Positions 26,970 through 42,627 of a stretch of 64,000 nucleotides of DNA are shown here, in pieces. How positions within the stretch are numbered: position 1 is the first letter of the stretch; each line of letters starts with the position of its first letter. The position numbers and the translations under genes are program-made. The stretch comes from Rutidosis leptorrhynchoides (lineage: Eukaryota; Streptophyta; Magnoliopsida; Asterales; Asteraceae): the NCBI RefSeq assembly GCF_046630445.1, contig NC_092335.1, positions 4,197,501 through 4,261,500 on the forward strand, written 5' to 3'. Below the pieces are notes generated by a model, which was given only the letters and a program-made list of their open reading frames with translations, was not told the origin of the DNA and ran no database searches.

Positions 26970-29900
26970 ATGCACCGAGCAAAACGTTCACCACCTTTTG
27001 TACGTTCCCCACCTGTAACTCGATCAAGACATCTAGCAAATATTGTCGCCGTTGATTTTTCTGTAGAATCGTCATCCAGTCGACCAAGTACTCCAATTCA
27101 AATTTCCGATAATCCATTTTTTGAACCCATCCTCACAATTGAGAATCCGGAGAATATTCAGGGACGATTTCGAGATCCTGAACCATTAATCTTTCCTCCG
27201 GAACCACCAATCATTCAAACAGAGATTGTTGAGGAACCAACCATTAAATCAGAATCCTCTAGTGATTCAGATTCAACAAATTCAATCATGGAAAATCTGG
27301 AACCTCTAAGTATAGAAGACCGAATGAGAGCTAAACGCACTGGCCAAGGTCACACAATTACTCAACCTGACATTAATGAGCCAGATTATGAAATCAAAGG
27401 ACAAATTCTACATATGGTGACTAATCAATGCCAATTTAGTGGTGCGCCGAAGGAAGATCCAAATGAACATCTTCGTACCTTTAATAGGATCTGCACTCTA
27501 TTTAAAATCCGAGAAGTGGAGGATGAATAGATATATCTCATGTTATTTCCCTGGACTTTAAAGGGAGAAGCCAAAGATTGGTTAGAATCGTTACCTGAAG
27601 GGGCGATTGATACATGGGACGTTTTAGTTGAAAATTTTCTTGAACAATTCTTTCCGGCATCTAAAGCCGTAAGACTTCAAAGAGAAATTGTTACGTTCAC
27701 ACAGAAGCCAAATGAAACTCTATATGATGCGTGGACAAGATTTGGAAAGTTATTGAGAGGATGTCCGCAACATGGTTTAGACACTTGTCAAATAGTACAA
27801 ATATTCTACCAAGGATGCGACATCACTACAAGGAAAGACATAGACATAGCAGCTGGTGGTTCCATTATGAAGAAAACAGAAATTGATGCTTATAAAATTA
27901 TTGATAACACTGCTTCCCACTCACATGAGTGGCACCAAGAAAAAGATATCGTTAGATCATCTAAAGCAGCTAGAGCCGATTCTAGCCATGACTTAGATTC
28001 CATTTCTGCAAAGATAGATGCTGTCGAGAGACGAATGGAAAAGATGACTAAGGATATACACTCAATACGAATTAGTTGTGAGCAGTGTGGAGGACCACAT
28101 TTGACAAAAGATTGTCTCAGTATTGAATTAACAATGGAACAAAGAGAGAATGTTTCATACATAAACCAAAGGCCTGGAAATAATTATCAGAATAATTATC
28201 AACCGCCAAGACCAATCTACAATCAAAATCAGAATTATAACCGAAATATTTCATACAACAACCAACAAGGTCCTAGTAATCAACAAGTATCCAATAATAC
28301 TTACAATCAGCAAAGACCTAATTTTCAAAACAAACCACCACAAACCGATGATAAAAAGCCAAATTTAGAAGATATGATGACGAAGCTAGTTGAATCTCAA
28401 ACGCAGTTTTTCACATCTCAGAAACAAACCAATGAACAAAATGCTCAAGCATTTAGAAATCAACAAGCTTCTATTCAAAATTTGGAACAAGAAGTAAGTA
28501 ACCTAGCAAGGTTGATAGGTGAAAGAAAACCGGGAAGTCTACCTACTGATACAAATGCTAACCCCCTGAATGAAACAGCTAAAGCCATTACCACAAGAAG
28601 TGGTATGACACTTAAACCACCTGAAATACATGTAATTTCTGATGAAGCTATTCCTACTCCACAAGAACCACAACCTGAACAAAATAAGGAAAAAGAACCG
28701 GTAGTTGAAAAGGTTAATGAAGATAACACAGTTAAGGCTAAACCTTATGTTAAACCATACCAACCATCACTTCCTTACCAGAGTAAAATGAGAAAAGAGA
28801 GACTTGAAGCCGAGCAATCCAAATTCTTGGATATGTTTAAACAGATAAATGTAAATCTTCCTTTCATTGATTTGATTTCAGGAATGCCTAGATATGCTAA
28901 ATTTCTGAAAGATCTAATCACAAATAGAAAGAAAATGGAAGAACTCTCTGCTGTTACTATGAATGCTAATTGTTATGCAGTGCTGTTGAATAAGATACCA
29001 GAAAAATTATCAGATCCAGGAAGTTTCACAATTCCATATTTTCTGGGTAGTCTTAGTTCAATAGAAGCATTGGCAAACTTAGGTGCTAGTATAAATCTAA
29101 TGCCGTATTTACTATACGCTAAACTAGACCTTGGAGAATTGAAACCAACAAGAATAAGTATACAACTAGCCGATAGATCAGTAAAATATCCTAGAGGGAT
29201 AATGGAAAACATGCTAGTTAAAGTTGGTACTTTAGTATTTCCAGTAGATTTTGTTGTTCTGGACATGGAAGAAGATTCTCAAGTTCCTCTCATATTAGGA
29301 AGACCATTTTTAAACACGGCTAAAGCAATGATAGACGTGTTTGGTAAGAAACTAACCCTAAGTATAGAGGACGAGAGTGTTACCTTTTCAGTTGATAGAG
29401 CAATGCAACAACCGCAATCTGCAGATGATACATGTTATTATATTAAAACTATAGATTCACATGCAGAATTGTTAGAAGAATTTCCAGAATTACAAGGAAC
29501 AGGAGAATGTTCTTTAGGAGAAGGTACTGAACCAATTGATGAAACTGAAATGTTAGCTACACTTATGGCTAATGGATATGAACCAACAACAGAAGAAATT
29601 CAAATGCTAAAAGAAGAAGACAGATATCGATATAAATCATCGATAGAAGAACCTCCGACATTAGAGTTAAAGCCACTTCCAAACCATTTGGAATACGCTT
29701 ATTTACATGGTGAGTCTGAATTACCTGTAATAATATTGTCTTCTCTTACTGAAAATGAAAAATCACAACTCATTTCTGTATTAAAAGCTCATAAACCAGC
29801 TATTGCATGGAAAATTCATGATATTAAAGGAATAAGTCCTTCGTATTGCACACATAAAATCCTTATAGAAGAAGGTCATAAAACATATGTGCAACGCCAA

Positions 29901-32570
29901 CGAAGACTAAATCCTAATATGCAAGATGTTGTTAAGAAAGAAATTATTAAACTGCTAGATGCAGGTTTAATTTATCTAATTTCTGATAGTCCATGGGTAA
30001 GCCCAGTTCAATGCGTACCTAAGAAGGGTGGCATGACTGTCATTACAAATGAGAAAAATGAGCTTATTCCTACTAGGACTGTAACAGGATGGCGTATTTG
30101 TATTGATTATAGAAAATTAAATGACGCCACCAGAAAAGATCACTTTCCCTTACCTTTTATTGATCAAATGTTGGAAAGATTAGCCGAAAATAGTTACTAT
30201 TGTTTTCTTGATGGTTTTTTCGGATATTTTCAAATTCCAATAGCACCCGAGGATCAAGAGAAAACCACATTCACGTGCCCTTATGGTACTTTTGCTTACA
30301 AACGCATGATATTTGGACTTTCCAATGCCCCTGCAACCTTTCAAAGGTGCATGATGGCGATTTTTCACGACATGATAGAAGAATGCATGGAAGTTTTCAT
30401 GGATGACTTTTCAGTCTTCGGTGATACTTTTGAATCATGTTTAGTTAATCTTGAACGAATGCTTATTAGATGTGAACAATCAAATCTAGTTCTTAATTGG
30501 GAGAAATGCCATTTCATGGTTAAAGAGGGCATCGTTCTTGGACATAAAATTTCAAAGGAAGGAATTGAAGTGGATAGAGCTAAAGTAGATGTAATTGCTA
30601 AACTTCCACATCCCACCAATGTTAGAGGAGTTAGGAGTTTTCTAGGGCATGCCGGTTTTTACCGACGTTTCATAAAAGATTTTACTAAAATTGCCACTCC
30701 TATGAATAAACTCCTAGAAAAGGATGCTCCATTCATCTTTTCAGATGAATGTATCAAATCTTTTAATATTCTTAAAGAGAAACTCACTAATGCGCCGATC
30801 ATGATAACACCAAATTGGAATTTACCGTTTGAACTAATGTGCGATGCAAGTGATTTTGCAATGGGAGCCGTTTTAGGACAAAGGATTGAAAAACGATTTC
30901 AACCTATTTATTATGCTAGTAAGACGTTACAAGGAGCACAAATGAATTACACAACTACTGAAAAAGAACTCCTTGCTATTGTCTTTGCTTTTGACAAATT
31001 TCGATCATATCTCGTTCTAGCTAAAACGGTGGTCTATACCGATCATTCTGCTCTTAGATACCTATTTTCGAAACAAGATGCCAAACCAAGATTAATCCGT
31101 TGGATCTTACTCTTACAAGAGTTCGATATTGAAATCCGAGACAAAAAGGGAGCAGAAAATCTCGCCGCTGATCATCTTTCTCGTCTTGAAAATCCTGAAT
31201 TAGAAGTTCTAAATGAATTAGCCATACAAGATAACTTTCCTGATGAATATCTATTGAAGATAGATTATAATAAAATTCCATGGTTTGCAGACTATGCAAA
31301 CTACTTAGTATGTGGATTCCTTGAAAAAGGATTGTCGTACCAAAAACGAAAGAAATTCTTTAGTGATATAAAACACTATTTCTGGGAAGATCCACATTTG
31401 TTTAAAAGTTGTCCCGATGGAATAATACGCCGATGTGTATTCGAAAATGAAGCTAGTCAAATCTTAAACCATTGTCACACAGGACCAACAGGAGGGCATT
31501 ATGGGCCTCAGCTCACAGCAAGAAAATTTTATGATACTGGATTCTATTGGCCTACAATTTTCAAAGACGCACACCTTCTTTGCAAATCCTGTGATGCATG
31601 TCAAAGGGCCGGAAAAATAAGTCAACGTGATGAAATGCCACAAAATGTCATTCAAGTATGTGAAGTATTTGACATTTGGGGTATTGACTTTATGGGTCCA
31701 TTTCCAAAATCTCATAATAATCTCTACATTCTCGTAGCCATTGATTATGTATCTAAATGGGCAGAAGCACAAGCTCTCCCAACTAACGATGCACGAGTTG
31801 TAGTCAACTTTTTAAAACGTCTTTTTGCAAAGTTCGGAACACCAAAAGCTTTAATAAGTGATCGGGGTACTCATTTTTGTAATAATCAACTTGAGAAAGT
31901 TCTCAAAAGATATGGAGTAACTCATAAAATCTCCACCGTATATCATCCACAAACAAGTGGACAAGTTGAAAATACCAACCGAGCTTAAAAACGTATTCTA
32001 GAGAAAACCGTAGGATCAAATTCGAAGGAATGGTCCATACAATTGGAGGATGCACTCTGGGCTTTTAGAACAGCCTACAAAACTCCAATTGGAACCACAC
32101 CTTTTAGACTCGTTTACGGAAAAGCATGTCATCTTCCAGTAGAAATTGAACACAAAGCATTTTGGGCTTTAAAGACATGTAATCTTGATTTACATGAAGC
32201 TGGACGTCTACGGTTAAGTCAATTAAACGAATTAGAAGAATTGAGACATGAAGCATACAAAAATTCGTTAAATTATAAAGAAAGAACGAAGAAATGGCAT
32301 GATAAAAGAATCAGAAGTTCAAAAGAATTTAAGGAAGGAGACAGAGTTCTTCTTTTCAATTCACGATTCAAGCTATTTCCTGGAAAATTAAAATCAAGAT
32401 GGTCTGGACCATTCATAGTCAAAAGAGTTTTTCCGTACGGAACAGTAGATTTAATAAATTCAAATGGGATTGAATTTAAGGTTAATGGTCACAGAGTTAA
32501 ACATTACATAGATAGTCCGATGGAAGTTGACAACGAAGTTAATCACAATTTTAACACCACAGCTAACTAA
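26970..32570 (+). CDS. gag-pol region of element B (Athila type)
   Basis: Domains in order: gag N-terminal region (about 26970-27530), capsid-like core with WLESLPEG and AAGGSIM (about 27540-27960), zinc knuckle [13 protein letters not shown] near 28080, low-complexity Gln/Asn linker, aspartic protease region with LGASINLMP and ILGRPFL (about 29080-29320), reverse transcriptase with [10 protein letters not shown] (about 29900-30620), RNase H from [12 protein letters not shown] to [10 protein letters not shown] and AADHLSRL (about 30840-31190), integrase with an HHCC-type zinc region, [18 protein letters not shown] and [11 protein letters not shown] (about 31450-31980), and a GPY/F-type C-terminal part (about 32330-32530). 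No chromodomain. These signatures place it in the Athila clade. It has about two breaks and is a fossil. In life it would copy element RNA into DNA and integrate it. Confidence 0.93.
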
Positions 32571-32740
32571 GTGTGGGGAGAATCAAGTCTTTAAAGGATA
32601 ATATGTATTTATGTTAGAGTTAGATTTTTTGTTTTCGTGTAGTTCTCGAGAATGGAACCCGAATGGTTTTTCCCTAGCAGACCCTAAAGAACTAGTCTTC
32701 TCCCCCCATTCTGAATTTTTATTTTTTTAGGTTTTGCGAG
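32569..32740 (+). other. Spacer after pol with polypurine-like motif
   Basis: Begins AAGTGTGGGGA, almost the same as the polypurine tract at 38530. Three such internal copies exist in B. Otherwise T-rich. Confidence 0.6.
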
Positions 32741-33157
32741 ATGAAGACTTCCTGTGAATTAAACCATGGTCTAATGCTAAATGCTTTGATCACTAAACGT
32801 AATAATGACACCCTTCCAAGTGAAATAGTATCATTAATTAGAGGTAAATTGGACGGAGTAAGAAAAGAATCCAGATGCGAAAATAATAAGTTACAATTTG
32901 GTAAAGGAAAATCAAAATTCGCAGCGAAAAGAAGAGCACGACACCTTGAAAGATGTCACAAATGCGGAAAATGGTCACACGAAGGAAAATGTTCAACGAA
33001 TCAGACATATTCCAATACCGAGTTCGTTACTTTATGCAAAGATGGACCGTTTATATGTTTAGAAGAAAAAACGTTGAATGCTCGAGGTTACGCCTATGTA
33101 GCCATGGAAAATCAATTAGTCCGACTATCTTATGAGTGGGCTAGAGCATATCACTAA
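32741..33157 (+). CDS. Small Lys/Arg-rich ORF of B with zinc-knuckle-like motif
   Basis: 138 residues from MKTSCELNHGL. A basic central region is followed by CHKCGKWSHEGKC, a CCHC-like knuckle with three residues between His and the last Cys, as expected of a nucleic-acid-binding protein. It lies directly downstream of the integrase. I do not recognise the family. The start is the first ATG after a T-rich stretch ending TTTTAG, which could also be a splice acceptor. Possible role: an accessory chaperone of the element (inference). Confidence 0.5.
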   Translation: MKTSCELNHGLMLNALITKRNNDTLPSEIVSLIRGKLDGVRKESRCENNKLQFGKGKSKFAAKRRARHLERCHKCGKWSHEGKCSTNQTYSNTEFVTLCKDGPFICLEEKTLNARGYAYVAMENQLVRLSYEWARAYH

Positions 33158-34038
33158 GAATACTATCTCACAGGTAAGTTTGTACAGTTTTTATTTTTAT
33201 TTTTATTTTTAACCTTTTGATAATAAACGCTAATTTGTTCGCTATAAAGTATTAAATTGGTATTCGATAAAATTAGGTCTTGCGACCGAAATTATTGATA
33301 TCATACAAAAATTTATTACATCACTGCGAAATTTACCGTTTATTCTTAAGGTATAAATATCTTTAATCAATCAACCCAAAATATTTCAAAAATTTGTCAT
33401 GAGTTAAATTAGGTATTTGAACCGAAATTACTTTACCGAAAAGAGAGGCGTATATTTTTGATAATATTTGATTGATTAAAGTGGGATAAAAGACCAAAAA
33501 GATTTTTAATTTTATTTTTACTTTGTTTTTAAAATTAATATTAAAATAATATTGTAAACTTTTAAAATCAATATATTTAAAATTGTAAATATTTGAAAAA
33601 TTAATATTTTTAATATAAGTTTGTATGTATAAAAACAAAAATATAATTTAAGTTTGGTGTAAATTTTTAATATGAATTTTTAATTTTATGCATTTTAAAT
33701 TTAAGTTTGATGTGAATTTAAAAACAAAAATTTACTTTATTTCGCTAAGTTAAAAATATGATTTACACGAGGGAGGAACGAGAACTTTTATTATCATTAT
33801 TTTTAATCTTATTGAATTAAAGTATGCCAAAAACATTAAAAAACCCAAAAATCTTTACTTTTAAAACCACAATTAAAAAGTGACAAATTATAAAATTTTG
33901 TCGAGGGACGGACTAGGACATCGATCCGAAACGCCCTCATCCTAAAAAGAAACAAATTTTTAAAATTTTATTAATTTTATGTTTTATAAAGTGTAAGGTT
34001 TTATTTAAAAAAAAAATAAATTACTGTACCCGGACCCT
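33158..34038 (+). other. Non-coding AT-rich spacer in B
   Basis: Runs of A and T with repeated 'aatttaagtttggtgt' and 'aatttaagtttgatgt' (about 33645-33715). No coding sequence seen. Confidence 0.6.
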
Positions 34039-34084
34039 CATGCGATCGCATGGGGTTTACACTTCAACTACATGCGATCGCATG
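34039..34084 (+). promoter_or_regulatory. Twin palindrome upstream of B's 3' ORF
   Basis: CATGCGATCGCATG at 34039-34052 and 34071-34084, cores again 32 bp apart. It is preceded by TACTGTACCCGG. At 24 bp downstream there is AAAAGG and not a clear TATA box. The following CA-rich leader (CACACACACATACACG) and a possible GT...AG intron (about 34256-34896) suggest an internal transcription unit for the next ORF (inference). Confidence 0.7.
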
Positions 34085-34255
34085 GAGCTGAAAATCAGGC
34101 CAGGATCAAAAGGCAGTCTGTTCTGTTCTTCACACCACAACACACACACATACACGAAACTCTCTGAAAACTTCACCAAATTTCACCAAATTTTTACCGT
34201 AATTCGTCAAATTTCTTGCTCTAATCATACCTAGATTTGCATTCTTCAGCGAAAA

Positions 34256-34896
34256 GGTAAAAATTACACCCCTAAACATTTAAATTCTCTAGTTTTTGTG
34301 ATAATTACCAATATTTACCTAATGCAATTTTGTTAATTTCTAGTGTAATTAGTGTTAAATTGATAGTATTTTATGCATGTATAACCTAGATTGATGCTAT
34401 TTAACATGATTTGAAGCCAAAAACTTCAAAATTTTTAGAAATCTAGGGTTTGTGTTCTTGAGCAATTTGGGGCTTTTTGATATAAACAGGTTATGGCCGA
34501 TTTTTGTTATGAATTATTGCTAAATTGAGTAGTGTAACATGTTTAGGTAGTTAAATGATCCAAACATTGATCCCAAACATGATTTTTGGAGATTAAAGTG
34601 GACTTTTTAAGTCCAAAATTCATGAACTTGATTAATTTGATATAATTGCCATTTGAGACTTGTTTAATTATTAATAATGACTATTTTGACATGTTATTTG
34701 AGTTAAATGCTTATGAACTTTGTATACATTTTCATATGTGCTTATTTGAAAAAGTATAGAATTGTAAAAAAATGTGAAAATGTGTATAAGTTTAATTTTG
34801 ATTTAACATGTTATTGTGATTGTTTTAAGTTGTTATTTTGCTAACACTAATGCATATTTGGATGCACAAATTTTGTGTTTAATGGGTTTTGCAGAA
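34256..34896 (+). other. Possible leader intron before B's 3' ORF
   Basis: AAAAG|GTAAAAATT at the left and a T-rich tract ending TTTTGCAG at the right. The interior is T/A-rich with no open frame, as in plant introns. Splicing of a subgenomic message to a downstream ORF is known in other LTR elements. Inferred only. Confidence 0.35.
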
Positions 34897-35125
34897 AGCC
34901 GATACTGGAGGTTCAGGATCATCATCATCTAGACGACCTGCTCCAGCTCCAGAACCAGAACCAGAAATGCAATACGAGCCAGAACCTGAACAATAACCAC
35001 AACAGGAACCACAACAACTGCCTGATCAGCACGTACCTTATTATGACCCGCTACTGTTACCTAATGAATTCATAGTATTTCCGCCACATCCACCTGTAGA
35101 ATACCCAACAATTCCGGAACATACA

Positions 35126-36172
35126 TTGCATCCTAATCTGAGATTCGATAGACGATGGAGAGATTACCCGGCATATCAAAGTAATAAATTTAAATTGGTA
35201 ACAAAAGAGGTAGAGGTGCCGAGAGTAATTGATTGGAATCCTTTGGAAACGGTCCATCTAGCTGACCGTGTTAGACAGCATTTGATTCAAAGGTATGGCA
35301 GTTCTTCTTTTACAGATTGGGAACGTCTTTTCACCATTCGTAGACCTGTTTATAAGGAATGGTGTGTTGAGCTGATGAGTACTATAGCGTTAAATGTAGA
35401 TGTAGATAGGTTAGATGATAGAAGTTTTCTTAGATTTATCCTTGGCGGTAGGATGTACAGAATGTCCATGATGGACATGGCCGGGGCATTACAGATTTAC
35501 ACTCCTAGTGAATTGCTACTACCCGACTGTATGAGTTTGATTTATCGTGGTGAAAGGGTAGATAGGAATTTTGATGCGAACGCCGTTTGGAGGCGTATGT
35601 CAAACTATAATGTTTTTACACTAGGAGGAAAACACTCCTACTTACATATTAACAAAGCCGAGCTTCGTGTAATTCATAGATTTTTGGCTAACTCGATTAC
35701 ACAGAGAGGTCACAATAAGGAGAAAATGACCTTACATGATTTATTTTACCTAAAGTGTATTCGAGACCCGAGAAGCTTTGTTAATATCCCTTACTGTGTT
35801 GGTTTTTATTTATCTAAAATGGTAGTAGGAATGCAGGACGGGAGTATAATAGGAGGAGGTATTTTTGTTACTCTCATTGGAGAGTATTTAGGTGTTGATA
35901 GGAACCAAGGGGGTCCATTACAGGTTTGTAGAGAACAGGATGAGACCATAGGATTGCGGGTTTATACGGGTGCTAAGGTATTGAAGAGTAGACGCAACCA
36001 GGCAATTCCCTATGAAGGTAATCATCCTCAGGTAGAGAGAGGCTCAGACGAGGAAATGGAGGAAGCTGAAGACATTAGGGATGTCTTTCGAGATGCTATT
36101 CTTGACGTCCACGTTCGTATAGATGAGGAAGCAATGACGAGCGCGGCCAGACATAGTATGTACGAGCAGTGA
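35126..36172 (+). CDS. Athila ORF-type protein in the env position of B
   Basis: One open region of about 348 codons; the true start is uncertain and may lie upstream or be joined by splicing. It contains WERLFTIRRPVYKEWCVELMST, RFILGGRMYRMSMMDMAGALQIY and FYLSKMVVGMQDG-type blocks, in the style of the ATHILA ORF-1 family of plant Athila elements. The tail is acidic (SDEEMEEAEDIRDVF). No signal peptide, fusion peptide or membrane anchor is seen, so it is not an envelope protein by sequence, although it occupies that position. Function unknown. Confidence 0.7.
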   Translation: MHPNLRFDRRWRDYPAYQSNKFKLVTKEVEVPRVIDWNPLETVHLADRVRQHLIQRYGSSSFTDWERLFTIRRPVYKEWCVELMSTIALNVDVDRLDDRSFLRFILGGRMYRMSMMDMAGALQIYTPSELLLPDCMSLIYRGERVDRNFDANAVWRRMSNYNVFTLGGKHSYLHINKAELRVIHRFLANSITQRGHNKEKMTLHDLFYLKCIRDPRSFVNIPYCVGFYLSKMVVGMQDGSIIGGGIFVTLIGEYLGVDRNQGGPLQVCREQDETIGLRVYTGAKVLKSRRNQAIPYEGNHPQVERGSDEEMEEAEDIRDVFRDAILDVHVRIDEEAMTSAARHSMYEQ

Positions 36173-38544
36173 AACTCCGAGCGAGTATACGAGGATTATA
36201 GGCGACGCCAACACGATAGCTGGTTAGTTCATCAGCACCAAATCATGAGCCAGCTATCATATCAGGTACCAAATAATTACGTGCCTACTCGACCTGCTCA
36301 TTTTCCGCCACACAACCCCGACATCCGACCACCCTTTAACCGGTATGACTATAACCAAGCCTATCAGAACACCTATAACCAACAATGGAACCCCTATCCA
36401 GACTGATTTAGTTCCATTGGTTATTTTTATGATTTTTATGTTTTTATCTTTTTACTTATTCATGTTTAAACTTACGTTATTGGATATATTTATGTAATTT
36501 TTATCATTTTTATTATTATTGTGTACTAATATTTCACATTTAGGATTTGAAAGTGGGATATTAAGTCCCATTTCAAATTGCCATGCATGTTTATATTTGT
36601 ATGTATGTATATTGTCGATTGTACAAAACAGGGTAAAACAGCGCATTTTCAAAGACTGGCATTAAGTTCAGCAAAAGCTAGTAATTTTGACGACAAGATG
36701 AAAAATAAATGTGATGTAACAACAAGATGGAATGAACAAATGATATGCACCATTTATCATTCAGCAAACAAACGCCAATATGTTTGGAAACTTTGGTAAA
36801 ATTTAATCATTTTTCTACGCTATTTACCCTCAATAATTTAAATTGTTACTGATTTCTTGCAAATGAGGGCATTGCAAGATCTTAAGTGTGGGAAGTGGTT
36901 AAATTCTTTCGGAATTTTAAAAATTTTTGACTTGTACACTTGGTTACCATTAGAAATACTAGTAACGCAGTAGTTGTATTAGAATCTAGTGCTCTCTGAT
37001 AATAAAGAACAGCCATAGTCTTATATACTGACTACCCAATTCTAGTAAAAATTTTTAAAATTTTTAATTAAATGAATTCAAAATCATGTTTATACATATT
37101 TATGAACGATAAAACTAAGTGTTAACACCGAAATTATTGTTACCTCGGAAAGGACATAAATTGAGAAACAACCTAAAATGTTAGAATTCATTTAAAATGG
37201 AATAGAGGACAATAAAAAGGAAAATAAAAGCCAAGTGTGGGAAAATTTACCAAGTTATTTAAAACATATATCACACATATTTTTGTAACAAATAACTGAA
37301 GATACTTTTGTTTTGGACGATTTTATTCAGTTTTACCCGATTTACTGTAATATATTTGAAAGAAAGATGGATCTACACGATGAATCAATTCCATCATTAA
37401 AAGGAAGTAAAAGTCTTCCAAAAAAGAAACGCGCTTCTTGATTTAGGTCATGAAGTTGTCGTCCAGACCAGCTGTAGGTTGACGAAAAATCTAGAAAAGC
37501 CATCACTAAAATCAGCAAGAAATCCACGGACCTCAGCATCAAACAGGGTCGCAAGTGGTCAGACTTATCCTAACCATGAGAGGATCTGTCTCGTAAAATG
37601 GGGAGGACGCCGTGCAAATTAGCTTGATAAGACTAATGAATCAGATCCCCAGAAAAGGATAATCTCCTTAAAGATCAAAAATCAGCTTTTAAGCCTGATA
37701 TTACTCAATCCTAGAGATTGACCTTAAAGATTAAGAATTACAAACTCATGAAATTCGATGATATCTAAACTCGAGCTTGAACGAAAAAATATTTTGATCA
37801 AAATTGCAAACCGATTTGTTTTCTGAAAACCCATTTTCAATGCGTTCATTACCATTGAACGTAAAATCCTAGAAATTCACCTGGAATTCATTAGGTCACC
37901 TGAACCAAATCGGGTGTCAACCGTAAGAACAGTGGTTGCATAGCATGGTCAAAGACAGGACCTTGTGCCAGACCGAAAAATTATAAGGGTGAGCTTTACT
38001 ATTTCTCCTACAAAGAATAGTAATTGCATCCGACACGTTATAGACCATAATTAAAAGCATGTCAGGGGACATTGCCTTAACAGTTGCTTGTTTAACGCTT
38101 TCCTTTACAACCGGACGGTAGTTTACCGAAAGGTAATATACGGAACAAGTAAACTGGACGTGTTGCTTTTCCAATACAAGGTTAGCAAGTAGGTGACACA
38201 AAACCGCAAGTTTTGAACTAAAATTTTCAAATCTGAAACCCACCAAACCCACAAAAATAATTTGTAAACACCGGTGAAGGGTTATCCCGGAAAACTTATC
38301 TAGGGTAAAAGCTAGATTTAATTTTCAAAAGATCAAATGTTTTCATAAAGATCCAATTTCCTTAAAGGATCTAAAATTTTTATAGTCATGTGGGACTGTA
38401 AACCATAACGTTACTACCATTGTTCATACCGCCGTAATGAAATCACTGATGTACAAAGTGTGAAGAATAAAGAAGTGATTCTAGTATGTTTTTATTCAAG
38501 ACTATATTGCTTGAGGACAAGCAACGCTCAAGTGTGGGAATATT
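36173..38544 (+). other. 3' untranslated region of B
   Basis: No convincing gene. Contains AAGTGTGGGA at 36884 and 37233 and the functional-position polypurine tract at 38530-38539, just before the 3' LTR. Minus-strand frames at 37342-37554 and 37917-38252 have no domain I recognise. Confidence 0.6.
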
Positions 38545-40575
<2,031 letters not shown>

Positions 40576-40580
40576 ATATG

Positions 40581-40851
40581 TTAAGATATGAATTAGCAGA
40601 TACGCAAAGATATGAATTTTGTCTAAACACTATTCATGCAATCAATGCAGTATGATGTGTCTAGACTAAGAATGATAAGCATGTAATTTCCTAAGGATGA
40701 TAAGCAGATGATTTTCGACTAGAAATGATAAGCAAAACTTTTGACATGCAGACACGGTCGAAGTCCAGACTCATTAATGCATCTTAACAACTATCAGTTA
40801 GACACACTAATGCAAGACCTGGTTCGCTAAGACCACCGCTCTGATACCACA
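40581..40851 (-). mobile_element. Primer-site side of element A's internal region
   Basis: Short stretch between B's right duplication and A's right LTR. The complement of the Met-tRNA primer site lies at 40836-40850. It contains ATGATAAGCA-type repeats (about 40668-40732). Confidence 0.7.
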
Positions 40852-41868
40852 TGTGATGAGCCGTCCTAATCCATAAGGACGAATACAATAACATATGATT
40901 ACATCGCGAGGTATTTGACCTCTATATGATACATTTTACAAACATTGCATTTGTTTTTAAAAGACAAACTTCCATTACATCGAAAGTTGTCATATATGCA
41001 TATCCTTTCATAATATATCCAAACTATGAATGACTTAATATTAATCTTGATGAACTCAACGACTCGAATGCAACGTCTTTTGAAATATGTCATGAATGAC
41101 TCCAAGTAATATCTCTAAAATGAGCAAATGCACAGCGGAAGATTTCTTTCATACCTGAGAATAAACATGCTTAAAAGTGTCAACCAAAAGGTTGGTGAGT
41201 TCATTAGTTTATCATAATCAATCATTTCCATCATTTTAATAGACCACAAGATTTCATATATTGACACGCGTAACTCGCGAATTAAAATTCATTCATATGG
41301 TGAACACCTCGTAACAGACCTTAACAGGATGCATATAGAATATCCCCATCATTCCGGGACTCACATCAGACATGATAAATCGAAGTATTAAAGCAGTTCA
41401 AATTCTCTGACTGGGGCTTGTTAGTACCCATAGATCTATCTTTAGGATTCGCGTCAATTGGTGGCAATTATAATAAACACCAAATCTTAGGCTACCAAGC
41501 TAAAAAGGGGCATATTCGGTTTGATAATCCAACCATAGAATGTAGTTTCGATCACTTGTGTCTATTTCGTAAAGCATTTATAAAAGCAGCGCATGTATTC
41601 TCAGTCCCAGAAATATATATTGCAAAAGCATTTAAAAAGAGAGCAAATGAAACTCACGATACTGTATTTCGTAGTAAAACTACATATGACGTCACTGAAC
41701 AAGTGTAGGGTTGACCTCGAATTCACGAACCTATATTAATTGCATTTCTATTAAAACATATAATAGAAATATCATAATTTCATTTATTAATATATATTTT
41801 GTAGCTATATAAGATTTATACTAGGTTTCATTTAAAAACATATACTTTATGTTATATCTTAAATTATA

Positions 41869-41943
<75 letters not shown>

Positions 41944-42175
41944 ATATGTATTTAAAGTGATTAATATAGTTATATTAATATCTATATATATATATTTAGG
42001 ATTATATTAAAAATACCTAATTTGTTGTATGTAAGTTTTTATATAAGTAAAGTTAATATGATTTATATATATAGTTATATGGAATATTAATATATTTGTA
42101 ATATATGTGATAAGTATGTTTTATGTACAAAATATATATTTGTTAAAAATGATAGTTTTGATATTAATGATTTAC

Positions 42176-42270
<95 letters not shown>

Positions 42271-42553
42271 TTATTAAAAATGATAATATTAATAATAATA
42301 ATGATATTGTTAATAATGATACTTTTGTTTAATAATAATAATACAACTATTAGTGATAATAATAATATTCATACTTGTATTTATAATCATAATAAATGAA
42401 AATTTTATCATAGTACTTATATTAGTAATAATAATATTAATAATTAATATTCATGATACTTAATAATAATAATTCTAATACTTAATAATAATAATAATAA
42501 TAACAATAATGATAAGTGTAATAATAATACTAATAATAACAATAATCTCAATC

Positions 42554-42627
<74 letters not shown>

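Noticed and set aside
28475-31772. Minus-strand frames opposite gag-pol
   Set aside because: Shadows of the coding strand without domains.
35126-36172. Envelope glycoprotein for element B
   Set aside because: No signal peptide, membrane anchor or fusion peptide; the motifs fit the Athila ORF family.
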